NCBI GenBank assembly: GCA_900547615.1
Contig: URHH01000135.1
Coordinates: 1-6,754, forward strand
DNA length: 6,754 nucleotides
Origin: an uncultured Blautia sp.
GTDB lineage: Bacteria > Bacillota > Clostridia > Lachnospirales > Lachnospiraceae
Reading direction: 5' to 3'
Part shown: positions 6,049 through 6,754 of the stretch, piece after piece
Position numbering within the stretch: the first letter of the stretch is position 1
How the letters are laid out: every line of letters starts with the position of its first letter
Notes under the pieces: generated by a model
Told to the model about the DNA's origin: nothing
What the model saw: only the letters and a program-made list of their open reading frames with translations
The model's database searches: none
Made by a program: the position numbers and the translations under genes

Positions 6049-6754
6049 TTACACATAATGGTAAACATTTCTTTTTTTCCGGAAATAGAAAAGAGATAAA
6101 AATACGGTGAAAAACTCTGCTGCCGGAACAGCAAGCCAGATGCCGGTTACTCCCAGAACAGCAGGGAGAAGCAGAATATTCAGCACAAGAAGTACAAAGG
6201 TGCGGACAAAGGAAATGATCGCCGAGGTTTTTCCGTCGGAAAACGCAGTAAACATAGAGGAAGCAAAAATATTGATCCCTGCGAATATGTAATTTATGGA
6301 AAACAGGAAAAATCCTTCTTTTGCAATGGCATACGTCTCTGTCTCCACTGGTGTGAAAATCTGGACAATAAATGGCGCGCTTAAAAGAGCGATAACCGTA
6401 ATGACAACGGAGGACACCGAAATAAAGCCGACACATATTTTGAAAATTCTCCGAAGGAGCACGCGGTGATCTCTCCCGTAATTGTAGCTGATCACAGGAG
6501 CCACTCCCATAGAAAATCCCATGTACATGGCAGTGAAAAGGAACTGGCCGTAAAGCACGATCGTGATCGCCGCCACGCCTGTTTCTCCTAAGAACTTCAG
6601 CATAGTCATATTAAAAAGATAAGTGACAACGGCAGTGGAGAGATTTGTTACCATCTCTGATGAGCCGTTTGTGCAGCTGTCCATCAGGACCCGGAAGCGG
6701 AATCTGGGACGGACAAAATGAAGAGAGCCGTGAAAGCAGGAAAAATAAATAAGT
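6049..6754 (-). CDS. MATE family multidrug/toxin efflux transporter, C-terminal part (partial)
   Basis: The gene runs leftward and its frame is open to the right edge of the window, so the 5' half is missing; 234 residues are visible. An ATG at 6682-6684 lies inside the frame but is not the start, because typical family sequence continues upstream of it (SLHFVRPRFRFRVLMDSCTN, the loop and amphipathic segment between the two halves of MATE proteins). After this come NGSSEMVTNLS, LGETGVAAITIVLYGQFLF, GFSMGVAPVISYNYG, and six hydrophobic segments consistent with helices 7-12 of the usual twelve. It ends in the basic tail RKKRNVYHYV. MATE proteins export cationic drugs or metabolites using a Na+ or H+ gradient. 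NGSSE and ISYNYG suggest the MepA-like branch common in Firmicutes (from memory, not searched). The gene shares the terminator with the convergent FUSC-like gene. Confidence 0.92.
   Translation of the reverse strand, partial: LIYFSCFHGSLHFVRPRFRFRVLMDSCTNGSSEMVTNLSTAVVTYLFNMTMLKFLGETGVAAITIVLYGQFLFTAMYMGFSMGVAPVISYNYGRDHRVLLRRIFKICVGFISVSSVVITVIALLSAPFIVQIFTPVETETYAIAKEGFFLFSINYIFAGINIFASSMFTAFSDGKTSAIISFVRTFVLLVLNILLLPAVLGVTGIWLAVPAAEFFTVFLSLFYFRKKRNVYHYV

Noticed and set aside
5972..6436. Long - strand open frame rich in Cys, His and Arg
   Set aside because: It overlaps the MATE coding region on the same strand in another frame, covers the terminator, and has no recognisable family. It is a shadow frame.

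Overview
The window looks like chromosomal housekeeping and membrane-protein DNA from a low-to-middle GC Gram-positive anaerobe. It is probably of the class Clostridia, and Lachnospiraceae-like is my best guess. That guess rests on the style of the proteins, the strong GGAGG-type ribosome binding sites, the GTG start with a strong SD, and the consensus sigma-A-type promoter. It is inference and was not checked by any search.

Layout on the + strand: (1) the last 66 codons of an FtsK/SpoIIIE DNA translocase (1-203), ending in the DNA-reading gamma winged-helix domain; (2) rlmH (204-683), whose ATG directly abuts the ftsK stop; (3) a LemA-family membrane protein (706-1260); (4) a DUF2207 multi-pass membrane protein with a Gly/Ser-rich tail (1279-3249); (5) an Amidohydrolase_3/YtcJ-type metal-dependent hydrolase (3266-4894). 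Gaps between these genes are 0-22 nt and I see no terminator between them, so they can be read as one co-directional transcription unit. A textbook promoter, TTGACA-17 bp-TATAAT with an extended -10 TG, overlaps the stop codon of the hydrolase. It starts a separate unit: a FUSC-like (fusaric acid resistance/aromatic acid exporter type) membrane protein (4962-6006) whose reading frame is broken by +1 at a run of nine T (5317-5325). A hairpin with A and T flanks (6010-6047) separates it from a convergent MATE-family efflux protein on the - strand. Only the C-terminal half of that protein (6049-6754) lies in the window.

Functionally, the first two genes are core chromosome-segregation and ribosome-modification genes. 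LemA plus DUF2207 is a recurrent bacterial gene pair of unknown function. The hydrolase has all expected metal-binding residues but no assignable substrate. FUSC and MATE are both presumed exporters. I found no RNA genes, CRISPR arrays, insertion sequences or phage genes, and no gene-free stretch over 300 bases. The most notable signal is the T9 frameshift in the FUSC gene, which could be phase variation, slippage, a genuine pseudogene or a sequencing error. I do not see a convincing undescribed multi-gene system beyond the poorly understood LemA-DUF2207 (plus hydrolase) cluster.
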